From Doryteuthis pealeii (Eukaryota; Mollusca; Cephalopoda; Myopsida; Loliginidae), in NCBI GenBank assembly GCA_023376005.1, contig CM042156.1, positions 45,314,170-45,378,169 on the forward strand: 64,000 nucleotides of DNA, read 5' to 3'. The translations under genes and the position numbers were made by a program. The notes beneath the pieces were generated by a model. The model did not search any database and was not told where the DNA came from. It saw only the letters and a program-made list of their open reading frames with translations. Of the stretch, positions 10,557 to 45,131 are shown piece after piece. How positions within the stretch are numbered: the stretch's first letter is position 1; the number at the start of each line of letters is the position of its first letter.

Positions 10557-11193
10557 TAGTAAGGGGAAATTTTTGCAAAATGTAAATAAAACATTTTTTC
10601 AGAATTCTTTTCCGTGTGTGAAATTGTTTGGAATTGGGTTAATGCAAAAAATATTTTAATCTCTTAAAATATTTGTTTTGAGGCTATTCAAAATGACGGC
10701 AAGTCAAACAGAGCGCACAAGGCTTATATTTGAAAACATTTGACAATACACCAGACAGTATTTAAAAAAAAATTTTCTTTCCATATACATGAAATTAATT
10801 ACTTAAAAGCAAAGATTAGCAATGTAAATATTTCTTTCTTGAAATTAATAGTAATCCAAGGGAAGCAACTCTTACAAAAATAAAACCTTGAGAGTAGACT
10901 CCCTTTACCGTTTTTTCTAGTTCACTTTTGACAAGTTGAGTTCGATACTCGAGCGGAGCCCCAAACTTGTGACTTTTAAACCAAATTACGTTAAGGAAAT
11001 ATTAATATGCATAATGTTTTGATGATGAAGTTTCCAATATTCGATAGTAATAAATATCGTGGTAAATATAAGTTTTATAAAATAACATTTGAAACAATTA
11101 TTGAAACTCTCCAAAATTTTTACTAACTACGTGTCAAATTCTATAACGTTCTTGGTGCATACATTTAGATATCAAATTACTAAGGCCTACCTG

Positions 11194-11244
<51 letters not shown>

Positions 11245-11558
11245 TAAAAAAAAAGGCAAGGCCAAACCTGTAATAATACTAAGACATTGTTGGACAAACA
11301 CATATAGACACATATAAACACACGCACACATACACATGCAGAGAATTTCAAGGAAGAATACAACAGAATGGATAGAACCTAGAAGCAAGCTAACAGCTCT
11401 GGACCTTCAGAAATCTTCTGACTAAGAGATTTTTATCTCGAAATATTAAGAATAAATCAAAGGTAAACAAACAACATCATAGTTACCTCATTTTTCTTTA
11501 CACTTGCAATGTGATAGCCTTTAAAACCAACCACCAAACCATTTAGATATCAATATAT

Positions 11559-11615
<57 letters not shown>

Positions 11616-12214
11616 GCCTTTCAGCTTATACTATAGGATAAAATTCTATATTTTATAACCAATGAAAGAAAACATAAAAGACGCGCCAACCATAACTTCT
11701 ATCCAAAATATTTAAAAAAATAAAAAACTTCCACAATTTTGTACAAATGAAACTAAAAAAAAAAAGTTAATAAATCTCTGGAATCTGATTGTAAAAGGGA
11801 AGTCGTGTGTGGTACTTACTAATCCATCCACGCTTTGAAATTCCAAGAGGATCGTAAATCTAAGACATTACCACCAAAAAGCAAAATACCAAATCGGAGC
11901 CGATAAGCAGATATATAAGCTGACTACGAGTTGACCAAGTCAGAGAGAGTTTCTATTACGAGTAGTGACGGACACGGCTTCACGATAAGTCAGTCCGACG
12001 CCAGAATCGCTGATAAGATGAAGAAGATACGTGACTATGCTTTCGACCAAAATGATGCTTCGATCCAACGATACACTTATCTTAGGAATGTAAATTATTA
12101 ATATCTTTCCTGATTTATCATTATCGCTCGAATTTATTTTTCCACGGACATTTTTCCAAAGCTTATTCTCCATACGCATACACCACACTCTATCTATCTA
12201 TCTATCTATCTATC

Positions 12215-12246
<32 letters not shown>

Positions 12247-13488
12247 ACTTGGAATATTAGAATTTGAGTGTTAAAAATTATTTAGAATAAAATTCAATTA
12301 CAAATATTATAGAATCTTTATCAAATTTTCTATTTTTTGTTTCACTCCCAACTCTTCCTATCACAATATGATTTTTTAAGCGTGACTTTGTTTTCTTCGA
12401 TACATTTCTTATTAAGTATATGAAACATTACATACCCTCAAAGGTGAAGTATTCTTTAGTTGATTTTGAAGTATTTATTAATTAATTTTGTAGTTTTTAA
12501 ATCCACATATTTAAAAGAAAAATCAAAATTTGAAAATAGGGCGTTGAATGGAAAATTGCTATTATTCAACAACATAAAAACGCTTATTCAAATAGTCTGC
12601 CCCTATTTACTATTTTGTAAATAAGTAATCTTCCTCGTCAAAACTTTCAATATGTGTTTGTCGTTGTCACAGTTCCAATAAATTGAACTCTTTTTAAATC
12701 AGCAGCATCTGCAGTGTAAATAGAATATTATGTCCCCTACAAATGAGTATGATTCCCATAAAAAAAAACAACGACAATTTTTAGTTCAAACATTATTTTC
12801 AATATTGTTTTTTTAATAAAAAAAACTATCAAAAAACTCATTATTCATAGGTACACATTTTTAATACAATATCTTCTTTAATTAAATAAATACGCTTTTG
12901 CATTCCAGTGAATGGAAGTATTTATTTTATATTTATAAATTTAAAAAATCCCTAACAAAAGTAAACAACTTTAACTTTTAATATAACATTCCTTAGAAAA
13001 TAAGCTAACAATTAAAAAAAAAAAGATAAATTTTCTTATTTACGATATTCAAATTTCAAAATGTAAGACGTCTTACTACCGAATTTATCGGCGTATCGTT
13101 TTTATTTATTCATTTATTCGTTCATTTATTTGTGTTACATATGTTCCGTCTTTGATTATATTTCCGAAAATGTAAAAATCATTTTTACCCCGAAAAAATT
13201 ACGAAGAAACTTAAATGGGGGATAAATGCGCAAAGCAAAAACTAATGACTAAATAATTACCCTTTTCAATCTAGAGTAAACGTTTATTTAGGATAAAAAC
13301 TTTTCTTTTATTAATTTATATGCTGAAAGTTTTATTAGTTTATTTTTTATTGATTTTTGGAATAATTTCCTGTGATCCCCGTTATTGCTAGGTGCCCGAA
13401 TTTGTACACCCATCCCGGCTGGAAGTAGCCTACAAATGTCTAGCCACACTGATGAGACGTGATACGTCGAAACACGGTGTCTGTGAAT
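10557..13488. other. AT-rich non-coding stretch with small microsatellites
   Basis: No gene or recognised element seen. It contains (TAA)n at 11197-11242, (CT)n at 11562-11610, and (TATC)n with (AAGA)n at 12186-12246. The remainder is AT-rich with short open frames only. Confidence 0.6.
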
Positions 13489-13490
13489 GA

Positions 13491-13552
<62 letters not shown>
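13489..13552. repeat. Compound (TA)n-(GT)n microsatellite
   Basis: TA run followed by about 23 GT units, abutting fold-back element P3. Confidence 0.95.
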
Positions 13553-13553
<1 letters not shown>

Positions 13554-13738
13554 TAATTGAAGTCGTACCTAATTTTGAAAGTTAATTAATTAATAATTAA
13601 TTAATTAGGCGGGCATACGTATTCAAATGTTAGGCTAAACAAATCGAGAAAAATCAATCATTTGAATAGGTATGCCCGCCTAATTAATTAATTATTAATT
13701 AATTAACTTTCAAAATTAGGTACGACTTCAATTAAGCA
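13551..13738. mobile_element. Fold-back element P3
   Basis: Arms of about 72 bp are near-perfect inverted copies: GCTTAATTGAAGTCGTACCT ... GGCGGGCATACGTATTC at left, and the complement at 13663-13735. The loop is about 43 bp. Part of the same repeat (with flank through 13815) occurs inverted at 30184-30290. Confidence 0.85.
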
Positions 13739-13805
13739 CATATTCCCTCAAAAATTGTCGGCTAAATAAAAGGCATATCAAAAACACATCGTTTGTGTAT
13801 TTACT

Positions 13806-13810
<5 letters not shown>

Positions 13811-13852
<42 letters not shown>
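13811..13852. repeat. (TA)n microsatellite
   Basis: About 21 TA units. Confidence 0.95.
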
Positions 13853-13856
<4 letters not shown>

Positions 13857-14402
13857 AGTGGCATGTGTTCCTAAAAAGATATAGATATAGATACCACTAC
13901 TGGAGTTCGAACTCACTTACTACGATGTCGCAGTCCAGCACATTAGCCACGAAGTGGGAAGAGTAGCAACTGTACAAGATAGACACTTAACACTATGATG
14001 AAACACATCTGTGCACAAAGAACTGATTTATGCGATTACCAGGTCAAAAAGAATATGGAGAAAAAAAAGAAGAAAAAAGAAGAAAAACAAAAAAATAATG
14101 CAAAAAATCAAGGTCTCTTTTGCATCAATTTTGTTTCTCTATCAACATACGTCTCTAATAGCTGACCCACTTTTTTCCTGGTCGGCTGTAGCGTTTACTG
14201 GAAGTCGGGGGTGAGGGCCGCACCGGGTGACACCATGCAGAGGGTGTAACACTAAAATAACTGTACATAAAAATGATCTAGTTTTTTTCGGTTACACATA
14301 CTGTGGTTAATGTTTTTATAGTCGCTTGTTTCGTTGTTTTAATTATAATATTGTCCTCTTGTTAATCTGTATCGTTGCATCAATTTCTTTTATAATGAAG
14401 TT

Positions 14403-14430
14403 GCTGTTGTTGTTGTTGTTGTTGTTGTTG

Positions 14431-14475
<45 letters not shown>
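14403..14475. repeat. (GTT)n-(GT)n microsatellite
   Basis: About 10 GTT units then about 21 GT units, abutting the SINE-A below. A second (GTT)n-(GT)n pair flanks its other end at 14782-14831. Confidence 0.95.
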
Positions 14476-14492
14476 TGTTGTCCGTCTGTTTA

Positions 14493-14783
14493 AATCGAAA
14501 TAGATCACTAAGTAGGACTGAGCCTATTCTAGCAGTGACCACCCCAAGCGGAGATTTTCAGAGGTTTGAATTCAGTGTTTTCCTTCTCCTAGACTGATTC
14601 CCTAACCAAGGTTAAAGATCTCAGTCTGCCCTACTATTTACCCATAGCTGGAGGGAGAATAGTTGGATTCATAACTTTCCCACGGGTATTAGCGCTATGT
14701 GAACTGTAGCTTCGTCCAAGAATTGAACTCGGGTCGACGAATCCATTTACTACAACTCTAACCAGTACACCACGCGCCTCCTG
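14493..14783 (-). repeat. Full-length SINE-A copy
   Basis: Minus-strand head GTGGTGTACTGGTTAGAG with B-box CGAGTTCAATTC, body, and subfamily tail AATAGGCTCAGTCCTACTTA near 14510-14530. Confidence 0.8.
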
Positions 14784-14796
14784 TTGTTGTTGTTGT

Positions 14797-14833
<37 letters not shown>

Positions 14834-14884
14834 CTTCGACATGGTGATGGTTGTCTTCGTTGGTTGTCGATTGTAAACCACGGC

Positions 14885-15440
14885 TCGCTGCTACAATTTA
14901 GTTCTGTAGCGATAGTCTATCCCTGTTTGGTCTGGAAGAGTTACCTTCCCCTGTCGCATGTTTTCTACCGCTAGGGGGCCATGGTGTTTAGCCAGCAAAG
15001 CGCGAATTTTTAAGTTCTCTTTTCTCCGGGACAGCAAACACGGCACTTGGCTTAGACATTTGTGTCTCTACTTTTTATGTTGGCCTCACCCCCCAGCCTG
15101 CTAAAAGTAAGTGACATTCCTTCTGGACTCTCCATCACTTCTGTAGGACGAAGCCCTACTTTCTTTATACACGTCTATGATTGTGTTCTTTATGTATCTG
15201 CTTTGTATACCTATCTAGTACCTTGTAATTTGTATACGTATTCCTGTCTTAAATGTATCTCCGTCGCTCACCAGAATAAAGTCTGTTATTGTTCTACACT
15301 TTGTCGCAATGTTTTATGTACCCTCATGTACCCACGCTGGAAGGTTACTTTAAGCCTTCCAACTTTAAATATAACTTCTTTACACGTTATAGTTCTAATT
15401 GAAATTAACCTAGAGACATTAGTTAAAACCTGTTTGTAAA
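14885..15440 (+). mobile_element. Solo LTR-like sequence
   Basis: Shares a start TGTAGCGAT (14914), ACCGCTAGGGG, AGTAAGTGACATTCC, an internal polyadenylation site AGAATAAAGTCTGTTATTG (15271) and CGCTGGAAGGTTACTTTAAG with the inverted copy at 23300-23850. Length about 530 bp. No internal retroelement genes flank it. Confidence 0.6.
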
Positions 15441-15567
15441 TGAAATCTATCCTGGGTGGGATATATAAGCAAACAATTCACGTCGATTTAACAAGAACAA
15501 AATATCTTTTATTGAGGAAAACTTGTGGGGATTAAAATAAAATACAATAAAATAAAAATAAAAAACT

Positions 15568-15735
15568 TCCAAGAACCCTCCGAGCATGTGCAGGAAGAAG
15601 GGCCTACTTCCGACCTCGAAGACATGCTGTCGGCTATTCTGACTCGGACAAGACACTACTACAGACTAGGGAGAAATTACCTTGCCACGTGGTGGCTATG
15701 ACCCGCGAATAAAGCCTAAATTCTAAAACTACCTT
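15568..15735 (+). repeat. Unclassified repeat, copy 1
   Basis: CCTCCGAGCATGTGCAGG, GGGAGAAATTACCTTG, CGTGGTGGCTATGACCCGCG and AATAAAGCCTAAATTC recur at 16845-17030. It may be a retroelement 3' end, given the AATAAA. Confidence 0.5.
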
Positions 15736-15972
15736 TGGTAATCTGAAAATTAGCTACATAAATGAGAGTAACCTCCGCTTGTTTGTTTCGCTTTGAGGAA
15801 GCCTTATGTTTTGGTCGGCCATTTTCATTTCACCATAAATCTACACTGAAAATACGAATTTGTCCGAATCAATACTGCATGTTTTAACACGAAAATATCA
15901 TAAAATGTGTTCTTAATTGTGCCTGCGCATTATTTGAAATGAACTTAATTGTTATTGCTGCTTGGAAACGCC

Positions 15973-16320
15973 ATTATTATTATTATTATTATTATTATTA
16001 AGTTTTTACACTTGCCGTAGCCGGTGACAGCAAGTCTCCTCGGGTCTCCAGGACTCTTCTGAGTATTCTAGCCGATCTTAACAGTGCTGTAGTTTGGATG
16101 GTCTCGATTCCAACGGCACCAGTTATAATTGGTACAACCTTCACCTTCATGCTCCACAGTTTCCTCAGATCTCTGGCAAGGTCCCAATATTTGTCTATCT
16201 TTTCGCTTTCTTTCATTTTCACTCGGTGGTCGGGCGGAACGGCAAAATCCACGAGATGGCAGGTTCTCTTCTTCTTGTCGATCAATACTGGGTCCGGTCT
16301 CCTGGCCTGGATTAGGTGAT
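15973..16320 (-). pseudogene. LINE ORF2 C-terminal fragment with (AAT)n tail
   Basis: Minus-strand open frame 16285-15998 reads IDKKKRTCHLVDFAVPPDHR, EKIDKYWDLARDLRKLW and TTALLRSARILRRVLETRGD. This widespread block ends many invertebrate LINE polyproteins. The 3' side runs into (ATT)n at 15973-16000, as expected for a retrotransposed end. Confidence 0.75.
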
Positions 16321-16394
16321 CCGTCTGTTTTGAAGCAAATCTATCTCAGCGAGCTCTTAATAGAGACATTGCTGATAAATAAGATGCTAATTAA

Positions 16395-16523
16395 GATTCA
16401 AAATTGATTATTTAATAACCATTGAGAATATAACGTAAATAATTAAGGGTATTGTGACGTTGGTGGTGACGTAGATTCGGTTACAGACAGATACACACAC
16501 AATCTCCATTATACTAAGATTCA
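16395..16523 (-). mobile_element. Helitron-like 5' end fragment
   Basis: The reverse complement starts TCTTAGTATAATGGAGATTG and continues TCTGTCTGTAACCGAATC, the shared 5' end of the Helitron-like family. Confidence 0.5.
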
Positions 16524-16844
16524 AAGGAATGCAACTCAAATTCATGTATAATTAGATTGAGAAAATACGTACTAAACTTACGGAAGATAGATTGTATAAC
16601 AGCTTATGATTTAGGAGGAGACGCAGTAGTTTAAATCGCCCAGGGTGCTCAAATCTCTCATTACGTCACTGCTTTTTATATGAGCATCTTTTTACCAAAG
16701 CATGAAAAGAAATCTTTTCACGTTTAAAGGACACATTGAAAATTATTGTCTACTTAAAAGGTCGTACTGAATAATTTTTAGTATGTTTTATGGGGATTAA
16801 AATAAAATTCAAATGAAAAAAAAAACAACTCCCATGAGCTTTCA

Positions 16845-17030
16845 CCGAAGAACCCTCCGAGCATGTACGGGAAAAAAAGGACCCACTTCCGACCCCGAAG
16901 ATAAGCTCTCGGCCATTCTGACTTCGGCTTTAACTCGGACAAGACACAATTACTGGCCAGGGAGAAATTCCCTTGTCACGTGGTGGCTATTACCCGCGAA
17001 TAAAGCCTAAATCCTAAAACTACCTTTCGT
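16845..17030 (+). repeat. Unclassified repeat, copy 2
   Basis: Same repeat as at 15568, with GGGAGAAATTCCCTTG and GCGAATAAAGCCTAAATCC. Confidence 0.5.
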
Positions 17031-17159
17031 CTTTGTCTCTTCCTTTTTCTTTCCTTGAATTCCTTTTCAGCGCGATCACCAAATAAAATGGGGATAAAGC
17101 AAACCCTAGGAACACGCACCAGGAATAACCACAGCCACCTTTTAAATCTAAAACACAAA

Positions 17160-17355
17160 ATCTCTTGTTAATTAAATGTATAGTAATTTGGGTTTTTTGT
17201 TGTTCATTTTTTTTAAGCAATACATAATCAAAAATAACCTTAATCCCCTAAAACCGTAACCGAATTCGCAAAATGTTAATTCATAGACTGTAGTTAAACT
17301 GTCATTGGGTACCACCAAAAAACTTTCGATTTTAATTTTCCGACCTAAATCAGAA
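17160..17355 (-). repeat. P10 arm, single copy
   Basis: Contains CATAGACTGTAGTTAAACTG and CACCAAAAAACTTTCGATTT, matching the arms of the palindrome at 48753-49268. Confidence 0.6.
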
Positions 17356-17459
17356 GTCATCCCTTACTTCTAGTCTATTAATTACTACTTAAAATAAAAC
17401 AAAATTATTTTTTTACATTGGTTTTTGCGAGAAAGTAAGAGTACTTACGGGGTTTCGTT

Positions 17460-18065
17460 GGAGCCTTTATTCTCCGTTAGTGGTTATTGTTCGGACGAAA
17501 GAAGGAAACAAACACGAATATAAAATGCAGACACATGTATTATCAAAAAAGTACAGAAATGTTGTTGCAAATTTTGATGGCAGACTTATCTGTGAGGTGA
17601 AATAATGTTCGTTGGAGAAGTGGCTCTAGAAAGGGAATTCTGGTCGCTGTGGTTGTAGAGTTCTGTAGAGACGCGTCCGTTTTGTCGGTTCTCGTCCGGT
17701 AATTAAAAGTAGGGGATGCTCTTTTAGAAGCTTCTCGCCTGGGTAACTGTTCTTTTAAATGACGGTGGATGGGGCCCTTCTTAAATTGACTATTTAGGTC
17801 CTCAGCCGTCTGATAAGTATGCTGTCGAAACGGCATTCAGTAGTGTGCTATGAGACAGCCTTAGAAAGTATGCTGGTTAAAAAACGCCTCCGTCCAGGTC
17901 GACGGCCTACAGACAAGTGAAGTGTAGGGAATGCTTATTTTTGCGACTTCCCTCGGTCACTGCTCCCTGATAAGTGAAGAAATTTGGTTTTGGCGCCAAC
18001 ATCGTATTGGCGATTCGCCTTCTAGCGGCGGGGGAAGATAATTCTCTATCAGATTTCCGATAAAA
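17460..18065 (-). mobile_element. Possible LTR-like sequence
   Basis: On the minus strand GAATTATCTTCCCCCGCCGC and TAG resemble the 5' part of the LTR family at 14885 and 23300. The remainder is diverged, so the call is weak. A 97-residue minus-strand open frame within it has no recognisable motif. Confidence 0.3.
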
Positions 18066-18437
18066 GTTCTAAAATAGAGGCATGCAATTTTAATTCGTCT
18101 TTTGGACAAGGCCGTGGAAAGCCACGCTTGACGGTTTTAGGAGGCAACATGTTGCTTTAAGGTCACAGCTTCAACCACTTCCTGTTCTTCAAGGATCTCC
18201 ATAAAACGTACACACATTTTAGGGTTTTTAGTTATACCATTCTATAATCACTTTTCTGTAATCACTTTAGAATAATTATTTATTTACTCAGCTTTGTTTG
18301 GATTATAACTGGGGAAAAACAAACAACAACACGATTGAAACGTTGAATGTCGAATTGTTTATTTTTTTAATTTATTTAGAATGGGAGAAAGAGTAATAAT
18401 CGATTTTGTGCTTTTTACACTTTACAAATCCAGGTGA

Positions 18438-18526
<89 letters not shown>
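18438..18526. repeat. Compound (CT)n-(CA)n microsatellite
   Basis: About 28 CT units followed by about 16 CA units. Confidence 0.95.
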
Positions 18527-18529
<3 letters not shown>

Positions 18530-18864
18530 AATTATGAACTTTTGTTTAGTAAATTAGGATGTCCCAGAAGAAAACAGAACCCACAAATTTTGTAAAAAAA
18601 TTGTTAATTTTAACTAGGGGGGTTAGGGTGGGGGTAGGGTGGGGTTTAGGGTTAGGGTTTAGGGTTTAGGGTTTGTTTTATGGGTAAATAAATAATTTGG
18701 GTTCTGTTTTTTTGAGTCACCCTGTACAGAACAGTAACCCTAACGACAACCCCGACCCCAACCCTAACCCCCCTAGTTAAAATTAACAGTTTTATTACAA
18801 AATTTGTGGGTTCTGTTTTTTCTAGAACACATTAATTTACTAAACAAAAGTTCATAATTACCCC
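18527..18864. mobile_element. Fold-back element P2 with telomere-like core
   Basis: Arms GGTAATTATGAACTTTTGTT ... and the complement near 18842-18860 enclose sequences rich in TTTAGGG and TTAGGG at 18617-18672 and CCCTAA-type repeats at 18737-18771. AACAGAACCCACAAATTTTG lies in the arm. A related partial copy is at 20630. Confidence 0.8.
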
Positions 18865-19239
18865 CCCCCCCACACACACACACACATGGCAAAGAGGTGT
18901 GAAGATCAAACTTACTAGACTCGTTTTCTGACCATTATATAGCGACAAGGTGTCCTGTAATGTGTGTCACGTAACTATAAGTAGCACTACTACTAATGTG
19001 AATTTAGATCTCATAACCGTCGTAAGACTGTTGGGTTTTTTTTTCTTAATTCATTTATTAGATAGAGAAGCCTTAATCATTTATTCAAAGTAGCTAGTTT
19101 ATTTTTGTTAACTGGTTTCCCTTTGTTTAATACTAGTACAGGTCTTTATTTTTCTATTCTTCTTTTTTTTAATTTTATTTTTTATATAAGAGTTTCTTTG
19201 TAAGATTAAGGGCAGGAACAAAAAGTTGTATTGTTTCAC

Positions 19240-19572
19240 AAGCTTATTAACAACGTCAGCTTGTTTATATCACGTGATCGTTCTTTTCTACTTGTCAACG
19301 TTTCTCGTAATCTACAGATGAACTTTGCTTCACGTACTTTCTCTCGGGTGGAGCGCAGTTTCTGACACACATCTGGAAAATACTATTTATCTACTTGAAA
19401 AAATATCAACAACGTTTTAATTTATTTTATATATCAAAGAAAAGGCTCTATTTGTTACATTACCCATTTCTGTTTAAAAAAAAACATTTTTCTCAAAGAA
19501 CTTTTTCTTTTTTTTTTTTTTTTTAAATGGAAAAAATGTCCGAATATTAATCTTTTAGATTAAACAACGAAG
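19240..19572 (+). promoter_or_regulatory. 5' flank and probable promoter/5' UTR of HMIT
   Basis: This is comparatively unique sequence just upstream of the HMIT ATG. It contains a perfect E-box CACGTG at 19271-19276 and long T/A tracts close to the start codon. No TATA box can be singled out and the transcription start is unknown. An unseen upstream 5' UTR exon remains possible. Confidence 0.3.
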
Positions 19573-42390
<22,818 letters not shown>

Positions 42391-42524
42391 CATCACATAT
42401 AGTTATTTTTTTCATCTTGTAATATTTCATATTCAATGTACAAATTTTATAAATCAAGTGATATATATTTTTTTCAGAAACTTAATGTGATATTGGGTTA
42501 TGTTAGTAACATCTGGGTTTTTTA

Positions 42525-42530
42525 ATTAAA
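42525..42530 (+). promoter_or_regulatory. Candidate polyadenylation signal of HMIT (ATTAAA)
   Basis: An ATTAAA hexamer lies 135 bp after the stop codon, followed by an A tract. No canonical AATAAA lies between the stop and the palindromic repeat at 42608, so this is the best candidate seen. Confidence 0.35.
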
Positions 42531-42607
42531 AAAAAAGAAAAAGTTGCTTTTTGAGCAGGGCTAGGGTTGGGGTGTGAGTTGGAAGCAATTAAGGGGTCAC
42601 TGGACAC

Positions 42608-42976
42608 TAGGGTAGGTCAATTTTTCACTTTTTAAAAATATCAAATTGTCCATCTATGTGAAAGTTGTGTGTTTGTATACTGAATACTGATACCAAAAAT
42701 TAGACCTTTTACTTGCACCATTGTTTGTGGAAATAGCATCAAAGATCGTCTACTAAATAGATGATCTTTGATGCTATTTCCTGCACTAAAAATTTAGCCT
42801 TTAGAAAACAAGGATTTTTAGTGCATTTTAGTAGACGATCTTTGATGCTATTTCCTCAAACAATGGTGCAAGTAGAAGGTCTAATTTTTGGTATCAGTAT
42901 TCAGTATACTAATGAACAACTTTTGCATAGATGGACAATTTGATATTTAAAAAAAAGTGAAAAATTGACCTACCCT
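42608..42976. mobile_element. Fold-back MITE P5 with 9-bp target duplication
   Basis: Terminal inverted repeats AGGGTAGGTCAATTTTTCAC and its complement; the arms continue inward for over 140 bp. ACTGGACAC flanks it at 42599-42607 and 42977-42985. The open frame 42761-42943 is within the palindrome and not a gene. Confidence 0.85.
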
Positions 42977-43104
42977 ACTGGACACGGAATTGGTAAAACT
43001 ATACTGATTCTAACTCCAGTTTAATTTACATTTTATATGGCCCTAGTTCAGTCTGTAAAGTTATACAGTGTACACTCCTTATAAATAGATTATAAAAAAT
43101 CATG

Positions 43105-43106
<2 letters not shown>

Positions 43107-43144
<38 letters not shown>

Positions 43145-43212
43145 TACATTTTTTAACAATCGGTGTATTTAAAAAAAATTTTAACATCTTGTGTTTTTTC
43201 TACAAACTTTCT

Positions 43213-43258
<46 letters not shown>

Positions 43259-43409
43259 ATGCAAAATCATGTTATTAAATGATGTATGTATATATGATAA
43301 AATGATATATATGTATATAATGATATATACATATATATCATTTTATCATATAAATATATAATGATATATAGAATGCTCTGTCTAAAATCCCTAATAGTTA
43401 ACTAACATG

Positions 43410-43458
<49 letters not shown>
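43107..43458. repeat. Cluster of (TA)n microsatellites and AT palindromes
   Basis: TA tracts at 43107-43136, 43219-43256 and 43412-43458. ATGATATATATGTATATAAT and complements lie between. Confidence 0.9.
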
Positions 43459-43462
<4 letters not shown>

Positions 43463-43484
43463 GTGCATGGTTGGCACTATTACA

Positions 43485-43892
43485 CTTGAAGAAGCAGTAG
43501 TAATCCAATGTACAGTATTATTAGAAGAGTGCTCAATATCTGTGATGGAGCGTTAATACATGAATAAATAAATGAATATTTTAGTATACATTTATTTACA
43601 TGGGAACAAGTCTGCTACTATTGGTTTCTTGCTATTTAGGCTTAATTTTTCAAGTGGAGCAATCATCAGGCAGTGAAAAATGTTTTGAAAAATTTTAAAA
43701 ACATTTTTCACTGCCCAAGGATTTCTCTGCTTAAAAAATTAAGCTTATATAGCAAGAAACCAATGGTAGCAGACTTATTCCCATGTAAATAAATATTTTT
43801 AAAATATTTATTTATCTATTTATCTATTAACACTGTATCACAGATATTGAGCACTCTTGTAATAATACTGTACGTTGGATTACTATCTGTAC
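43485..43892. mobile_element. Fold-back element P6
   Basis: GTAATCCAATGTACAGTATT (43500) and its near-complement at 43863-43884, then about 170 bp of inverted similarity (TGAGCACTCT, AACCAATGGTAGCAGACTTA) to a centre at about 43688. Confidence 0.8.
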
Positions 43893-43910
43893 GTTGGATT
43901 ATCTATCTAT

Positions 43911-43914
<4 letters not shown>

Positions 43915-43957
<43 letters not shown>
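43915..43957. repeat. (TA)n-(TG)n microsatellite
   Basis: Short TA run then about 18 TG units. Confidence 0.95.
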
Positions 43958-43960
<3 letters not shown>

Positions 43961-44157
43961 GTTAATTAACTATTAACATCACAACAGAGTAGCTTGGGGT
44001 CAGTGGGCTTATTAGTTACCAAGTTAGTCTCATTGATTCTTGCAGGGTAACATGAGAATGGGACACAGATTTCTTCAACTTAAAAAGAAGCTCAAATGAT
44101 AAACTATAAAAAAAACATGATAAATGTACTAGAAAACTAATCAGCATATTAAATAGA

Positions 44158-44172
44158 ACAACAACAACAACA

Positions 44173-44211
<39 letters not shown>

Positions 44212-44262
44212 TAATAAAATTATTGCGTACAGTGTTCAGGTGCACTACAACACATCAAAGGC
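44158..44262 (-). repeat. LINE 3' end with (TAA)n tail
   Basis: (TAA)n at 44172-44212 then TTGCGTACAGTGTTCAGGTG and CACATCAAAG, the 3' end of the LINE family at 33992 and 45322. Confidence 0.7.
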
Positions 44263-44263
44263 G

Positions 44264-44650
44264 CTGTAATTTGGTTGGCATCCTTCTGTCCACTAAAGAT
44301 GATAGCGTACTGCCCCCCCCCCTCCAAAAACAAAGTTTTTATCTGCATCTGTGCAAGTAACTGAGCAAGACAATCCTTGAGTGACAGTCTTTGGTGCACT
44401 GACTGCACAATTTTCTGCACTGATTTTCCATGTGTTAATGACAATGTGGTATATCCTCATATCTCTCCCACAGATGTCTTTGAAGTGTAGGCATGGTCTA
44501 CCTACCAGTTGGAAACCTTTTACTAATTCACCATTGAATAGGTCTTTGGGGATTCTACCATTGTTGCATGTATAGTACATAGAATATACATACACCTTTG
44601 ATTGCATCTGAGCACTGTACATAATGTGCACTACAATTCATCAAAGGTGC
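44264..44650 (-). pseudogene. LINE C-terminal fragment, broken
   Basis: Minus strand gives GRIPKDLFNGELVKG and VGRPCLHFKDICGRD, a common LINE polyprotein C-terminal block, and SVHQRLSLKDCLAQL in another frame. Homologous to 58430-58935. Confidence 0.65.
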
Positions 44651-45130
44651 ATGTATATTCTATGTGTTATATATCCGCATTTTTTCAGCGTTTCAAAATA
44701 TTTCTATTTTAAAAGGTTTATTTTTAGTTAAAGAAAAGGTTGTATGAGGAAATAATAAGAAACTCTATTTTTCTAAAATTTTGAATACTATTTTTTTTTT
44801 CTTTCTAGATTTATACTCTTATCATAAATTGTTTTCTTAAAAAATGCCTCTTTTTGGTTTAAGCATCATAAAACAATGTTTTTGAATTTATTTTCCAAAT
44901 TTTTCATAAAAAACAGAATCTATACTTCTTTTTTTATTTTTTTTATTGAGAATTCTATTTTGTCACTTTAAAAAATTCAGATTTGCTTTCTATAACAAAC
45001 AATATTCATGAAAACATTCCAAAATTGTATATTTTTACCTAAAATAAAAATTATTCAAATCAAATTGCACATCTTTGTTTTCAAACTAAATTCATTGAAA
45101 TTTTGCTACAATATTCTCAAAAGAGAACAC
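44651..45130. other. AT-rich non-coding stretch
   Basis: Nothing recognised; long T and A runs. Confidence 0.5.
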
Positions 45131-45131
45131 A

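Noticed and set aside
9880..10594. Several long overlapping open frames (up to 179 residues) on both strands
   Set aside because: They are translations of (TG)n, (GA)n and (CA)n repeats, giving Cys/Val, Glu/Arg or His/Thr alternations; no host gene composition or motif.
17985..18010. TGGCGCCAAC resembling a retroviral primer-binding site
   Set aside because: No adjoining LTR end with CA on the same strand and no gag/pol; probably chance within a minus-strand LTR-like repeat.
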